DNA of 64,000 nucleotides from NCBI RefSeq assembly GCF_019263805.1, contig NZ_CP079195.1, forward strand, positions 1,057,501 through 1,121,500. The letters run 5' to 3'. Under the pieces are notes generated by a model that searched no databases, was not told the DNA's origin, and was given only the letters and a program-made list of their open reading frames with translations. A program made the translations under genes and the position numbers. This DNA is from Polaribacter sp. NJDZ03. Lineage in GTDB: Bacteria > Bacteroidota > Bacteroidia > Flavobacteriales > Flavobacteriaceae. Below are positions 8,589 to 18,084 of the stretch, piece by piece. Each line of letters opens with the position of its first letter. Position 1 is the stretch's first letter.

Positions 8589-9794
8589 CTAATCTTCCGT
8601 TTCTGTTTCTACTTCTGTATCCGTATCTTCTTTATGTTCTTTAAATTTACGTGTTCCTTCGTACAAATCATACTTTACAAACTTACAGTTTAAATCTCCA
8701 TTTTTAAGAGCAATCCTTTTAGAGGTTCTTAAACCTACACACTTTAAAGCATCTGTATCTGAAGTAATTAACCAAGCTGTAGAACCTGGGTAATTGTTTT
8801 TAAGAGTATCTCCTATTTTTTTATAAAATTCTTCAGTATCAATATTTAAACGCTCACCATAAGGTGGATTAAACAAAATAGTAGTTTTACCAAAAACCTC
8901 TTTTGTTGAGTTAAAAAAGTTAACGTGGTGTACACCAATAAACTCATCTAAATTGGCATTTACTACATTGTCTTGTGCTTTTTGAACGGCAGAAGGTGCT
9001 TTATCAAAGCCCATTATTTTAAAATGAGAAGAACGGATTTTATTTAATAACGATTCTTGAATGGTAAAATACAAGTCTTCATCATAATCTTTCCAATTCT
9101 CAAAAGCAAATAGTTTTCTATTAATGTTTGCCGGAATATTACAGGCAATCATAGCAGCCTCAATTAAAATAGTACCAGAACCACACATTGGGTCTATAAA
9201 GTTTTCCTCACCCGTATAACCAGACAATAAAACCATACCTGCAGCCAAAACTTCGTTTATTGGCGCAATATTAGTTGCAGTTCTATACCCTCTTTTATGC
9301 AAAGAATCTCCAGATGAATCTAAAGAAACAGTTAACCAGTCTTTTTGAATGTGAATGTGTATTTTTAAATCTGGATAATCTAAATCTACATTTGGTCTTT
9401 TACTATATTTATGTCTAAAATAATCTGCAATAGCATCTTTAGATTTTAAAGAAATATAATGCGAGTTAGAGGTAAAATTCTTAGAGTTTACTACGGCTCC
9501 AATTGCAAAAGTACCTTCGGTATCTAAATAGTTTTCCCATTTAATTTTCTGAATTGCTTCATACAAATCTTCTTCATCGTAGATTTTACAAACTTTAATC
9601 GGTTTTAAAATTCTTACAGCTGTTCTTAAAGCAATATTTGCTTTGTACATAAAACCGCTATCTCCTCTAAAAGAAACCATTCTAACTCCCTCATTAACAT
9701 CTTGTGCTCCTAGGTCTCTTAATTCTTTTGCCAAAACACCTTCTAAACCGAAAAGTGTTGTTGCTGTCATTTTAAAATCTTTGTTCATGCTCAT
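8589..9794 (-). CDS. THUMP-domain class I rRNA/tRNA methyltransferase (RlmL N-domain type)
   Basis: The 401-residue protein is predicted to methylate guanine N2 in rRNA (as the RlmL N-terminal half does) or in tRNA. It has a ferredoxin-like/THUMP N-terminus (about residues 45-165) and a UPF0020 methyltransferase domain with the SAM-binding motif DPMCGSGTILIEAAMIACN (about 200-220) and the catalytic NPPYGERL motif (about 310). The tail is acidic and probably disordered. MSMNKDFKMTATTLFGLEG offers three nearby ATG starts; the first is used. Its exact target base cannot be read from the sequence. It is transcribed alone, with repeats downstream. Confidence 0.88.
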   Translation of the reverse strand: MSMNKDFKMTATTLFGLEGVLAKELRDLGAQDVNEGVRMVSFRGDSGFMYKANIALRTAVRILKPIKVCKIYDEEDLYEAIQKIKWENYLDTEGTFAIGAVVNSKNFTSNSHYISLKSKDAIADYFRHKYSKRPNVDLDYPDLKIHIHIQKDWLTVSLDSSGDSLHKRGYRTATNIAPINEVLAAGMVLLSGYTGEENFIDPMCGSGTILIEAAMIACNIPANINRKLFAFENWKDYDEDLYFTIQESLLNKIRSSHFKIMGFDKAPSAVQKAQDNVVNANLDEFIGVHHVNFFNSTKEVFGKTTILFNPPYGERLNIDTEEFYKKIGDTLKNNYPGSTAWLITSDTDALKCVGLRTSKRIALKNGDLNCKFVKYDLYEGTRKFKEHKEDTDTEVETETED

Positions 9795-9968
9795 AAAATT
9801 GACTGCAAAAATACTATTTATAAATAGCTTTTATACTAATTAAGAAATTCATTTTACAGAACGTAAGATTTGGTTACTTTTACAGACTGAAATGCCTATA
9901 ATGGCAAAAGGCTAAGGAAAGCCAATAGCAATAAAAGTAATTAACTGGTTATTGCAAATTTTATAAAA

Positions 9969-10694
9969 ATGGAAACAAAAGATTGGTTTACAGATTGGTT
10001 TAACACCTCTTACTATCACACACTTTATAAGGAACGAAATGACGATGAAGCGCAATTGTTTATGAAGAATATTACTTCTTTTTTAAACTTGCCAAAAACA
10101 ACGCATATTTTAGATTTACCATGTGGTAAAGGGCGTCATTCTGTATTTTTAAACTCTTTAGGGTACACTGTTACTGGTGGTGATTTGGCAGAAAACAGTA
10201 TTAATGCTGCAAAAGAATTTGAAAATGATACGTTAAAATTTAATGTGCATGACATGCGCAAGCATTTTCATCATACGTATGATGCTATTTTTAATTTATT
10301 TACAAGTTTTGGCTATTTTAAAGATGATAAAGAGGATATTTTAATTCTTGAAAACATTAAAAACGGATTGAATAAAGACGGCTTTTTTGTTTTTGACTTT
10401 TTAAATGCCGAAAAAGTAAAACTTAATTTAGTAAAAAAAGAAACTAAAACGGTAGATCATATTACTTTTAATATTGAAAGAGAAATTAAAGATGGTTTTA
10501 TCTTAAAGCATATTTCTTTTTTTGCTGATGGAGAAAACCATACATATACAGAACAAGTAAAATACCTAGACCTTACTAAAATGACTACTTTTTTAGAAAA
10601 AGTGGGGTTTACGATTACTACTGTTTTTGGAAATTACAACTTAGATACCTTTGAAGCAAAAACTTCTGATAGATTAATTATTATTGCAAAATGA
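9969..10694 (+). CDS. Class I SAM-dependent methyltransferase
   Basis: A 241-residue soluble protein with a Rossmann-type methyltransferase fold (Methyltransf_25 type). Motif I is ILDLPCGKGRHSVFLNSLG (about residues 45-63), motif II region is TGGDLAENSI, and FNLFTSFGYF forms the post-II segment. The substrate is unknown. The stop overlaps the start of the ZIP transporter gene by 4 nt (ATGA), so the two are translationally coupled. No functional link between them is known to me. A short inverted repeat (GCAATAA at 9928, TTATTGC at 9949) lies just upstream. Confidence 0.85.
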   Translation: METKDWFTDWFNTSYYHTLYKERNDDEAQLFMKNITSFLNLPKTTHILDLPCGKGRHSVFLNSLGYTVTGGDLAENSINAAKEFENDTLKFNVHDMRKHFHHTYDAIFNLFTSFGYFKDDKEDILILENIKNGLNKDGFFVFDFLNAEKVKLNLVKKETKTVDHITFNIEREIKDGFILKHISFFADGENHTYTEQVKYLDLTKMTTFLEKVGFTITTVFGNYNLDTFEAKTSDRLIIIAK

Positions 10695-11368
10695 GTTATA
10701 TTCTACTATTAATAGCCGTTTTTATTGGTTCTATTTTTGTTTTTATAATAAAACCAAGTAAAAAAGCTGTTCGTCTATTATTAGCTTTTAGTGGTGCCTA
10801 TTTGTTATCTGTTACTATTCTACATTTACTGCCAGAAGTATATGCTGAAACTACAGAATATAAAAAAATAGGAATTTTTATATTAATCGGAATTATTATT
10901 CAGTCTGTATTAGAGTCTTTTTCTAAAGGAGCAGAACACGGACATATACATATTCATTCTGATGGTAAGGAGTTTCCAACCCTGTTATTTATAAGTTTAT
11001 CATTACACGCATTTTCTGAAGGTTTACCTATTCATCATGCAGGTGATAATTTACTATGGGCCATTGTAGTGCATAAAATACCTATTGCATTTGTTTTAAC
11101 TACCTTTTTAATTCAGACTAAATATTCTAAAAAAATAACGTTTATTTTCTTGATAGTTTTTGCTTTTATGAGTCCTTTAGGGTTATTATTAGGTGATAAA
11201 ATTACTTTTTTTACAACCTATGCTAAAGAAATTACTGCATTAATTATTGGGGTATTTCTTCATATTTCTACCATTATTCTTTTTGAAGGCTCTGAAAATC
11301 ACAAATTTAACTTACAGAAATTTATCGCTATCATTTTAGGTGTTTTATTTACCGTTTTTACGTTGTAA
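10691..11368 (+). CDS. ZIP-family metal (zinc/iron) permease
   Basis: The 225-residue protein has about seven membrane segments and the features of ZIP carriers, which bring Zn2+, Fe2+ or Mn2+ into the cytoplasm. There is a His-rich loop (HGHIHIHSDG, about residues 79-88), then the metal-site helix LSLHAFSEGLPIHHAGD (HAFSEG corresponds to the HxxxEG motif) and HKIPIAFVLTTF (HKIP motif). It starts in the stop codon of the methyltransferase gene. The metal carried cannot be told from sequence. Confidence 0.9.
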   Translation: MSYILLLIAVFIGSIFVFIIKPSKKAVRLLLAFSGAYLLSVTILHLLPEVYAETTEYKKIGIFILIGIIIQSVLESFSKGAEHGHIHIHSDGKEFPTLLFISLSLHAFSEGLPIHHAGDNLLWAIVVHKIPIAFVLTTFLIQTKYSKKITFIFLIVFAFMSPLGLLLGDKITFFTTYAKEITALIIGVFLHISTIILFEGSENHKFNLQKFIAIILGVLFTVFTL

Positions 11369-11431
11369 TGATATTGATTAAAACTGTAGAAATTATTGTA
11401 CATTTAAAAGTAAGGTATTGTACACAAACTA

Positions 11432-12316
11432 ATGAAAACCAAATTACATATATTTAAAGTTGTTGCTAAACATTTAAGCTTTACAAAAGCTGCTGAGCAA
11501 TTATATCTTTCTCAGCCTGCCATATCTAAGTCTATTAAAAATTTAGAGCAAGAGTTTAAAACCACCTTATTTATAAGAAAAAGGAACTCAATTGAATTGA
11601 CAACTGAAGGAAAGTCTTTTCTTATTTATACGAATAAAATTTTGGCTATTTATGCAGAAATGGATGAAAAATTTCTTCATAAAAAAGATGATTTATCAAA
11701 TTTCATCAACTTTGGTGTAAGTACCACCTTATCTAACTACATTATTCCTAAAGTAATTGCAAAATTTAGAATGCAATTTCCTCAAACAAAATTTAATATC
11801 ATAAGTAATAATTCTGAAAATATTGAAGCCCTAATTTTAAACGAAGAAATAGATTTTGGAATTACAGAAGGAAGTATATCAAACCCTAAATTACATTTTG
11901 AGAAATTTATTAAAGACGAAATTGTACTTGTAACAAATGTAAATAATAATACCTTTCAAAAAAGGAGTATTGATATAGAAACACTTCAAAAAATTCCCAT
12001 GATTGAACGTGAAAAGGGTTCTGGAACAAAAGTAATTATAGATAGTTACCTTTTAAATCATAAAATTAAGAAACTTAATTCTGTTGTATCTTTTAATAGT
12101 ACGGAAGCCATTAAAAATTATTTATACAATTCAGACCATTACGCCCTACTCTCTATCCATTCTATTTCTGACGATTTGATGAGTAATAAACTCAAAATAA
12201 TAGACATTAAAGATTTAAGTATTGAAAGGTGGTTCTATTTTGTAAATAGAACGGGATATCTTTCTAATACTTTTGATTATTTTAAAAAATTTACTCGAAA
12301 TAACTATAACTTTTAG
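11432..12316 (+). CDS. LysR-family transcriptional regulator
   Basis: A 294-residue protein with the LysR winged helix in the first 60 residues (FTKAAEQLYLSQPAISKSIK) and a type 2 periplasmic-binding-like effector domain (about 90-290), with GVSTTLSNYIIPKVIAKF at its start. It is immediately upstream of a YeiH-type transporter, the same pairing as E. coli yeiE-yeiH, and probably controls it. In the CysB/YeiE branch the effectors are sulfur compounds, so a sulfite or sulfonate signal is a reasonable guess, not a reading. Confidence 0.9.
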   Translation: MKTKLHIFKVVAKHLSFTKAAEQLYLSQPAISKSIKNLEQEFKTTLFIRKRNSIELTTEGKSFLIYTNKILAIYAEMDEKFLHKKDDLSNFINFGVSTTLSNYIIPKVIAKFRMQFPQTKFNIISNNSENIEALILNEEIDFGITEGSISNPKLHFEKFIKDEIVLVTNVNNNTFQKRSIDIETLQKIPMIEREKGSGTKVIIDSYLLNHKIKKLNSVVSFNSTEAIKNYLYNSDHYALLSIHSISDDLMSNKLKIIDIKDLSIERWFYFVNRTGYLSNTFDYFKKFTRNNYNF

Positions 12317-12363
12317 TTATCTCACATAGCTAATTAATTTGCTTTAAAGTAATTAATACTTGC

Positions 12364-12371
12364 TACTTTTG
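12364..12371 (+). promoter_or_regulatory. -7 box ahead of the YeiH-type gene
   Basis: TACTTTTG matches TAnnTTTG exactly. The nearest TTTG upstream (12338-12341) is 22 nt away instead of 19, so basal activity may be weak and LysR-dependent. The box lies inside the region an upstream TTG start (12360) would have to translate, which supports the ATG at 12393. Confidence 0.5.
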
Positions 12372-12392
12372 TATCAAATAATACACAATGAT

Positions 12393-13313
12393 ATGAAAGA
12401 TTTTACCTCAAAAACTATTTATTTTCTTCTAGTTCTAATTACTCTTTTAGGTTTTGTAAACAGCCCAACAGCCTTAATCATCGGTTTTGTATATACCATT
12501 ATCTTCAAAAATCCATTCCAGACATATAGCCACAAAGTTATTCATTATTTACTAAAAATTTCTGTTGTGGGATTGGGCTTCGGAATGTTTATAAAAGAAA
12601 CTTTAGCTACAAGTAAAGCAGGGTTTGGGCTAACTATTTATTCTATTCTATTAACGGTAACAATAGGTTTATTGTTAACAAGGCTTTTAAAAATAGATTT
12701 AAAGTTAGGACATCTTATTACCTCTGGAACTGCAATTTGTGGTGGGAGTGCAATTGCTGCTATTTCATCTGTTATTAAAGCAAAAAGTAAAAATATAAGT
12801 ATTGCTTTAGGAATTGTATTTTTATTAAACTCTATTGCATTGTTTGTATTTCCTGCAGTTGGGCATTTTCTAAACTTAACACAAGAGCAATTTGGTTTGT
12901 GGTGTGCAATTGCAATACACGATACAAGTTCTGTTGTTGGAGCTGCTTTAGAGTACGGAGAAGAAGCTTTGCGAATAGCGACTACCGTAAAACTCTCTAG
13001 AACACTGTGGATTATTCCTTTATCAATTTTTTCAATGTTTCTTTTTAAAACAAAAGGAGAAAAAATTAAAATACCCTATTTTATTCTTCTATTTATTGTA
13101 GCTATTATGATAAATAGTTACCACCTTTTACCTGAACCAACTACTAATTTTATTGTTTTAATATCAAAACGATTGTTATTACTAACTTTATTTCTAGTAG
13201 GAGCTAGTATTTCTATAAAAGACTTAAAATCTACAGGAATAAAACCTATAATATTGGCACTTACACTGTGGATCTTTATTTCAATATTTTCGTTAGTCTA
13301 TATATTAAATTAG
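12393..13313 (+). CDS. YeiH-family putative sulfate/sulfite exporter (UPF0324)
   Basis: A polytopic membrane protein of 306 residues (from MKDFTSKTIYFLLVLITLLG) with about ten hydrophobic segments. It carries the UPF0324 signature TSGTAICGGSAIAAISSVIKA (split here into TSGTAICGGSAIAA and the following residues) and IAIHDTSSVVGAALEYG. Family members are named putative sulfate exporters; the transported substrate is not proven. The ATG at 12393 is preferred to an in-frame TTG at 12360 that would precede the -7 box. It follows the LysR gene and converges on recQ across a repeat element. Confidence 0.88.
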   Translation: MKDFTSKTIYFLLVLITLLGFVNSPTALIIGFVYTIIFKNPFQTYSHKVIHYLLKISVVGLGFGMFIKETLATSKAGFGLTIYSILLTVTIGLLLTRLLKIDLKLGHLITSGTAICGGSAIAAISSVIKAKSKNISIALGIVFLLNSIALFVFPAVGHFLNLTQEQFGLWCAIAIHDTSSVVGAALEYGEEALRIATTVKLSRTLWIIPLSIFSMFLFKTKGEKIKIPYFILLFIVAIMINSYHLLPEPTTNFIVLISKRLLLLTLFLVGASISIKDLKSTGIKPIILALTLWIFISIFSLVYILN

Positions 13314-13347
13314 TGCAGTTAATTTAAATATTAAATTAACGACAAAA

Positions 13348-13485
13348 AAAAGAGGCTGTCTAAAAAGCTATAAACATTGTCATGTTGAAATTTATTCAGT
13401 ATCTTAACTTACTGAAAATCAAGTTTCAAAAGAATCTGAAATAAATTCAAAATGACAAAAATTCACTTTTTAGACAACCTCTTTT
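13348..13485 (+). repeat. Solo copy of structured repeat family, MITE-like
   Basis: A 138-bp element with 20-nt terminal inverted repeats, AAAAGAGGCTGTCTAAAAAG (13348-13367) and CTTTTTAGACAACCTCTTTT (13466-13485), with one mismatch. The body matches the tandem units at 60.7 kb (TTGTCATGTTGAAATTTATTCAG, AATCTGAAATAAATTC), but its two inner hairpins are partly decayed. It sits between the convergent YeiH-type and recQ genes, where it could stop transcription from both sides. Confidence 0.7.
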
Positions 13486-13509
13486 AATTATAATCGTTTA
13501 ATAATGTTC

Positions 13510-15693
13510 TTAATTGGCTACCTCATTTATAAATTTAATTCGCATTAAACGTAGTTCATCTTCATCATAATCTCCATCAAACTCATCTAAAGCATCTTGA
13601 ATCTTATCTGTATCTGCTTCCATAAAGTAATCATGTATTTCTTCTTGTTGATCTTCATCTAACAAATCATCTAAAGAATAATCGATATTTAACTTGGTTC
13701 CAGAAAAAATAATCATTTCCATTTCTTTAATTAGTTCATCCATTTTAAGTCCCTTAGACTTCGCAATATCTTCTAATGGTAATTTTTTATCTGTATTCTG
13801 AATAATAAAAAGTTTTAATCCAGAGTTTGTACCTGTACTTTTTACAATTAAATCATCTGGTCTTAAAATATCATTCTCATCAACATAACTAGCTATTAAT
13901 TTAATAAAATCTTTACCAAATTTTCTAGCTTTACCTTCTCCTACTCCATGTACAGTAGATAATTCTGCTAAAGTTATTGGGTATTTTAAAGCCATATCAT
14001 CTAACGATGGATCTTGAAAAACAGCAAAAGGAGGTACACCTTGTTTTGTTGCTACATTTTTACGTAAATCTTTTAATAGTTTCACTAATTTATCATCGGC
14101 AACGCCTCCAGAAGATTTAGCATTTGTAATAATAGAATTATCATCCTCTTCACTATAAGAATGATCTTCTGTCATCATAAATGAAGTAGGATTTTTTATA
14201 TAAGCATCTCCTTTTTCAGTTAATTTAACAACTCCATATTGTTCTATTTCTTTCTTTATTAAATTAATTACCAAAATCTGTCTGATTAAGGCCATCCAAT
14301 AAAGTGCAGATTTATCTTTACCACTTCCAAAAAAAGACTGTAAATGTGTTTTATGAGAAGTTAATAATGCGTTTTCTTTTCCTACAATTGTATTTACAAT
14401 CTCTTTAGACTTATACTTTTGTAAGGTCTTTTTTACAACCTTTAATAAAAGCTGTACATCATCTTTAGCTTCGTGTTTTTTCTTAGGGTTTCTAGAGTTG
14501 TCATCCATATCTGCTCCATCGCCGTTTTCAGCATCAAATTCTTCGCCAAAATAATGTAACAAATATTTACGCCTGTTCATAGACGTTTCTGCATAACCAA
14601 CTACTTCTTGCAATAATGCATGCCCAATTTCTTGTTCTGCAACAGGCTTGCTGGCCATAAATTTTTCTAATTTTTCTATATCTTTATAAGCATAGAACGC
14701 TAAACAATATCCTTCGCCATCATCACGACCTGCTCTTCCGGTTTCTTGATAATAACTTTCTAAACTTTTTGGAATGTCGTGGTGAATTACAAAACGAACA
14801 TCTGGCTTGTCAATTCCCATACCAAATGCTATTGTAGCTACTACAACATCACAATCTTCCATTAAAAACATGTCTTGATGCTTTACTCTAGTTTTAGCAT
14901 CTAAACCAGCATGATATGGAACAGCTTTAATTCCGTTTACTTGTAAAACCTGAGCAACTTCTTCAACTTTTTTCCTGCTTAAGCAGTAGATAATTCCAGA
15001 TTTACCCATTCTTTGTTTTACAAAGCGAATAATATCTTTTTCTACTTCCTTTGTTTTTGGTCTTACCTCATAAAATAAATTAGGCCTATTAAATGACGCT
15101 TTAAATCTATTTGCTTCCGGAATTCCTAACGTTTTTAAAATATCTTCTTGTACTTTTTCTGTTGCAGTTGCCGTTAAGCAAATAACAGGTACATTATCTA
15201 TTGCCTTAATAATATGTTTTAGATTTCGGTATTCAGGTCTAAAATCGTGGCCCCATTCAGAAATACAATGCGCTTCATCAATAGCAACAAAAGAAATTTT
15301 TTGAGTTCTTAAAAAAGTAACATATTCTTCTTTTATTAAAGATTCTGGTGCTACATACAAAAGTTTTGTAATTCCGTTAGCAATATCTTCTTTAACTTGG
15401 GCTACATCTGTTTTATTTAAAGATGAATTTAAAACATGTGCTACACCATTATGCTCAGAAATACCTCTAATTGCATCTACTTGATTTTTCATTAAAGCAA
15501 TTAATGGAGAAACTACAATAGCCGTTCCTTCAGACATTAAAGCGGGTAATTGATAACAAAGTGATTTACCTCCACCTGTTGGCATTATTACAAAAGTATT
15601 GTTATTCTCTACAATACTTTTAATTACTTGCTCTTGTAAACCTTTAAATTTATTAAATCCAAAGAACTTTTTTAGAGGGGTATATAAATCCAT
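13510..15693 (-). CDS. recQ: ATP-dependent DNA helicase RecQ
   Basis: A 727-residue 3'-5' DNA helicase of the RecQ family, acting in recombination and fork repair. The order is helicase core with Walker A MPTGGGKS (residues 37-44) and DEAH box IDEAHCISEWGHDFRPEY (about 138-155), the second RecA domain with TGRAGRDDGEG (about 335), then RQC/winged-helix and an HRDC domain (about 540-620, FAVFQDPSLDDMA). The C-terminal ~100 residues are acidic and resemble the extra tail of Bacteroidota RecQ. The zinc-site cysteines normally seen between helicase and RQC are not evident, as is common in this phylum. It is transcribed alone. Confidence 0.95.
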   Translation of the reverse strand: MDLYTPLKKFFGFNKFKGLQEQVIKSIVENNNTFVIMPTGGGKSLCYQLPALMSEGTAIVVSPLIALMKNQVDAIRGISEHNGVAHVLNSSLNKTDVAQVKEDIANGITKLLYVAPESLIKEEYVTFLRTQKISFVAIDEAHCISEWGHDFRPEYRNLKHIIKAIDNVPVICLTATATEKVQEDILKTLGIPEANRFKASFNRPNLFYEVRPKTKEVEKDIIRFVKQRMGKSGIIYCLSRKKVEEVAQVLQVNGIKAVPYHAGLDAKTRVKHQDMFLMEDCDVVVATIAFGMGIDKPDVRFVIHHDIPKSLESYYQETGRAGRDDGEGYCLAFYAYKDIEKLEKFMASKPVAEQEIGHALLQEVVGYAETSMNRRKYLLHYFGEEFDAENGDGADMDDNSRNPKKKHEAKDDVQLLLKVVKKTLQKYKSKEIVNTIVGKENALLTSHKTHLQSFFGSGKDKSALYWMALIRQILVINLIKKEIEQYGVVKLTEKGDAYIKNPTSFMMTEDHSYSEEDDNSIITNAKSSGGVADDKLVKLLKDLRKNVATKQGVPPFAVFQDPSLDDMALKYPITLAELSTVHGVGEGKARKFGKDFIKLIASYVDENDILRPDDLIVKSTGTNSGLKLFIIQNTDKKLPLEDIAKSKGLKMDELIKEMEMIIFSGTKLNIDYSLDDLLDEDQQEEIHDYFMEADTDKIQDALDEFDGDYDEDELRLMRIKFINEVAN

Positions 15694-15832
15694 TTTATTA
15701 AATATTCGTTTAACGTTAAAAACAATTCACAAACATACTATTATATTTGCTCTAATTATTATTTATAGTAAATTTGCTTGTTACTTAATTTAAAGATATA
15801 ACTTTTTTTTATTCTGATAAAATACCAAACAT

Positions 15833-16801
15833 TTGAAAAAAACAAACACAATTATAAATACTGCTAGAGAAACTATTTTAACAGAGAGTAATGCTATTGC
15901 TAATTTAGCAAAATTAATTGATGCGGACTTTGAAGAGGCCGTTAAATTTATTTTAAATTCAAATGGAAGGGTAATTGTAACCGGAATTGGTAAAAGTGCA
16001 AACATTGCATCTAAAATAGTTGCTACTTTTAATTCTACCGGAACCCCTGCTATTTTTATGCATGCCGCAGATGCTATTCATGGAGATTTAGGAAACGTAC
16101 AACAAGACGATGTTGTTATTTGCCTCTCTAAAAGCGGTAATACTCCAGAAATAAAGGTTTTAGTTCCGTTAATAAAAAATTATGGAAATAAAATAGTGGC
16201 AATTACAGGAAACATTGACTCTTATTTAGGTGAGCACGCAGATTTTACATTAAATGCTTATGTAGAAAAAGAAGCATGCCCAAATAATTTAGCACCAACA
16301 ACAAGTACAACTGCCCAATTAGTTTTGGGAGATGCATTGGCTGTTTGTTTACTAAACTTACGAGGTTTTACTAGTAAAGATTTTGCAAAATACCACCCAG
16401 GAGGCGCTTTAGGTAAGCGTTTATACCTAAGAGTATCTGATTTGGTAGAAAAAAACCAGGTTCCTGCTGTTAACGAAACAGATAGTATTGCAAAAGTTAT
16501 TGTAGAAATTTCTGAAAAAAGATTAGGCGCTACTGCTGTTTTAAATAAAGAGAAATTAACAGGTATTATTACCGATGGAGATATTAGAAGAATGCTTACT
16601 AAATCTACACAGATTTCTCAAATTACAGCAAAAGACATAATGGGTAAAAACCCAAAAACTATATTAGAGGATGCAATGGCAGTAGATGCATTAACTATTA
16701 TGGAAAAAAATAGCATTACACAAATGTTGGTTGTAGACCATAAAAACAAATATGTAGGTGTTGTACATTTACATGATTTAATTAAAGAAGGAATTTTCTA
16801 A
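15833..16801 (+). CDS. kdsD: Arabinose-5-phosphate isomerase (KpsF/GutQ family)
   Basis: It interconverts ribulose 5-phosphate and arabinose 5-phosphate, the first step towards Kdo for lipopolysaccharide. The 322-residue protein has a SIS domain (about 35-170; GRVIVTGIGKSANIASKI, CLSKSGNTPEI, PTTSTTAQLVLGDALA) and two CBS domains (about 205-320). Start codon TTG at 15833 gives the expected N-terminus (KKTNTIINTARETI); no ATG fits. The stop codon region overlaps the tatC ATG by one base, and lptB follows two genes later, so the run links envelope building with export. Confidence 0.93.
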   Translation: MKKTNTIINTARETILTESNAIANLAKLIDADFEEAVKFILNSNGRVIVTGIGKSANIASKIVATFNSTGTPAIFMHAADAIHGDLGNVQQDDVVICLSKSGNTPEIKVLVPLIKNYGNKIVAITGNIDSYLGEHADFTLNAYVEKEACPNNLAPTTSTTAQLVLGDALAVCLLNLRGFTSKDFAKYHPGGALGKRLYLRVSDLVEKNQVPAVNETDSIAKVIVEISEKRLGATAVLNKEKLTGIITDGDIRRMLTKSTQISQITAKDIMGKNPKTILEDAMAVDALTIMEKNSITQMLVVDHKNKYVGVVHLHDLIKEGIF

Positions 16802-17628
16802 TGGCAGAACAACAGAAAGAAATGTCCTTTTTAGGACATTTAGAAGAATTAAGATGGCACTTAGTAAGAAGTGCAGCAGCAATATTTATTATAGCAATTG
16901 TATTATTTGTGTTTCAAAAAGAAGTATACGAAAACTTTTTATTGGCACACAGAAAATCCGATTTTATAACTTATCAATTATTTTGTGATTTTTTCACTTA
17001 TTTTGGATTAGATAGTGGTTTTTGCAATGTTGTATTTAAAGACAATTTAATAAGTTTAAAACCCACCCAACAATTAATGAATTCTATTTGGTCTTCATTT
17101 ATATTGGGTATTATTCTAGCTTTCCCTTATCTTTTATGGGAAATATGGCGTTTTGTTGCTCCTGGATTGACTAAAAAAGAAGTAAATAAATCTAGAGGAT
17201 TTATTTTTATAGCCTCTTTTCTATTTTTCTGTGGTATCGCTTTTAGCTTTTATGTAATTGCACCTATTTCTATACACTTTTTGTATAATTATCAAATTAC
17301 AGATCTAATTCAGAATAGCTTTACTTTAGACTCTCATATAGGGCTAGTTACCAATATGTTATTAGGAGTTTCAATATTATTTGAATTACCGGTTTTGGTT
17401 TACTTTTTAACTAAAATTGGTTTAGTAACACCAGAGTTCTTAAAAAAATATAGAAAACACGCACTAGTAGTTGTATTAATTTTAGCAGCTATTATTACAC
17501 CTCCAGACGTTGCGAGTCAGGTAATTGTGGCAATTCCTATTCTTATTTTGTATGAAATAAGTATTAGAGTTTCAAAAGTAGTAATTAAAAAACAAGAAAA
17601 AAATGCACGAAAAAGTACAAGAGTTTAA
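16801..17628 (+). CDS. tatC: Twin-arginine translocase subunit TatC
   Basis: The inner-membrane receptor of the Tat pathway that recognises twin-arginine signal peptides of folded proteins. 275 residues with six membrane segments and the conserved N-terminal MSFLGHLEELRWHLVRS motif, the FRLPWEIWRFVAPGL-like YLLWEIWRFVAPGLTKKE loop, and the late PPDVASQVIVAIPILILYE segment. A long loop with two Cys (FCDFFTYFGLDSGFCN) between segments 1 and 2 is typical of Bacteroidota TatC. The gene overlaps kdsD by 1 nt and the next gene by 26 nt. TatA is not in the window. Confidence 0.96.
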   Translation: MAEQQKEMSFLGHLEELRWHLVRSAAAIFIIAIVLFVFQKEVYENFLLAHRKSDFITYQLFCDFFTYFGLDSGFCNVVFKDNLISLKPTQQLMNSIWSSFILGIILAFPYLLWEIWRFVAPGLTKKEVNKSRGFIFIASFLFFCGIAFSFYVIAPISIHFLYNYQITDLIQNSFTLDSHIGLVTNMLLGVSILFELPVLVYFLTKIGLVTPEFLKKYRKHALVVVLILAAIITPPDVASQVIVAIPILILYEISIRVSKVVIKKQEKNARKSTRV

Positions 17629-17947
17629 TGACTATCGTCAGAAAATGAATGATAAAATTTTAGATTCTGATAATAAAGTAATCAAAAGAATATTTAATTT
17701 AGACACAAATACCTTTAAAGAAGGGCACTTACCAGTTAAAACAAAAGAACTTTTAGGCTTAGTAGCTTCTGCAGTTTTACGTTGTGATGATTGTGTACAA
17801 TATCATTTAGAAGCTGCTATGAAAAACGGAGTTACTAAAGAAGAAATGATAGAAACGATGTCTATTGCTACCTTAGTTGGTGGTACAATTGTAATTCCGC
17901 ATTTAAGAAGAGCTGTTGAGTATTGGGAAATGCTAGAAAATAAGTAA
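17603..17947 (+). CDS. Carboxymuconolactone decarboxylase / AhpD-like protein
   Basis: A 114-residue all-helical protein of the CMD/AhpD superfamily. The AhpD-type redox motif is present as Cys61-x-x-Cys64 in RCDDCVQYHLEAA, followed by GVTKEEMIETMSIATLVGG. Such proteins act as peroxidatic or disulfide-exchange partners; the substrate here is unknown. The start ATG at 17603 lies 26 nt inside tatC, so the gene is read as part of the kdsD-tatC unit. AhpC is not nearby. Confidence 0.85.
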   Translation: MHEKVQEFNDYRQKMNDKILDSDNKVIKRIFNLDTNTFKEGHLPVKTKELLGLVASAVLRCDDCVQYHLEAAMKNGVTKEEMIETMSIATLVGGTIVIPHLRRAVEYWEMLENK

Positions 17948-18084
17948 GCAGTTTAATTTGCAGTAATCAGTATAAAAATGAATGTTATGAATCTATTAAG
18001 ATTTTAAAAAACATAATTTATTACTTTTACACAAACTAACATTACACGTTTCAACAATTAAACAATTACACATATTTATAAAAT

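Noticed and set aside
12360..12392. TTG start for the YeiH-type protein
   Set aside because: The -7 box at 12364-12371 would be inside the coding part; the ATG at 12393 fits family length.
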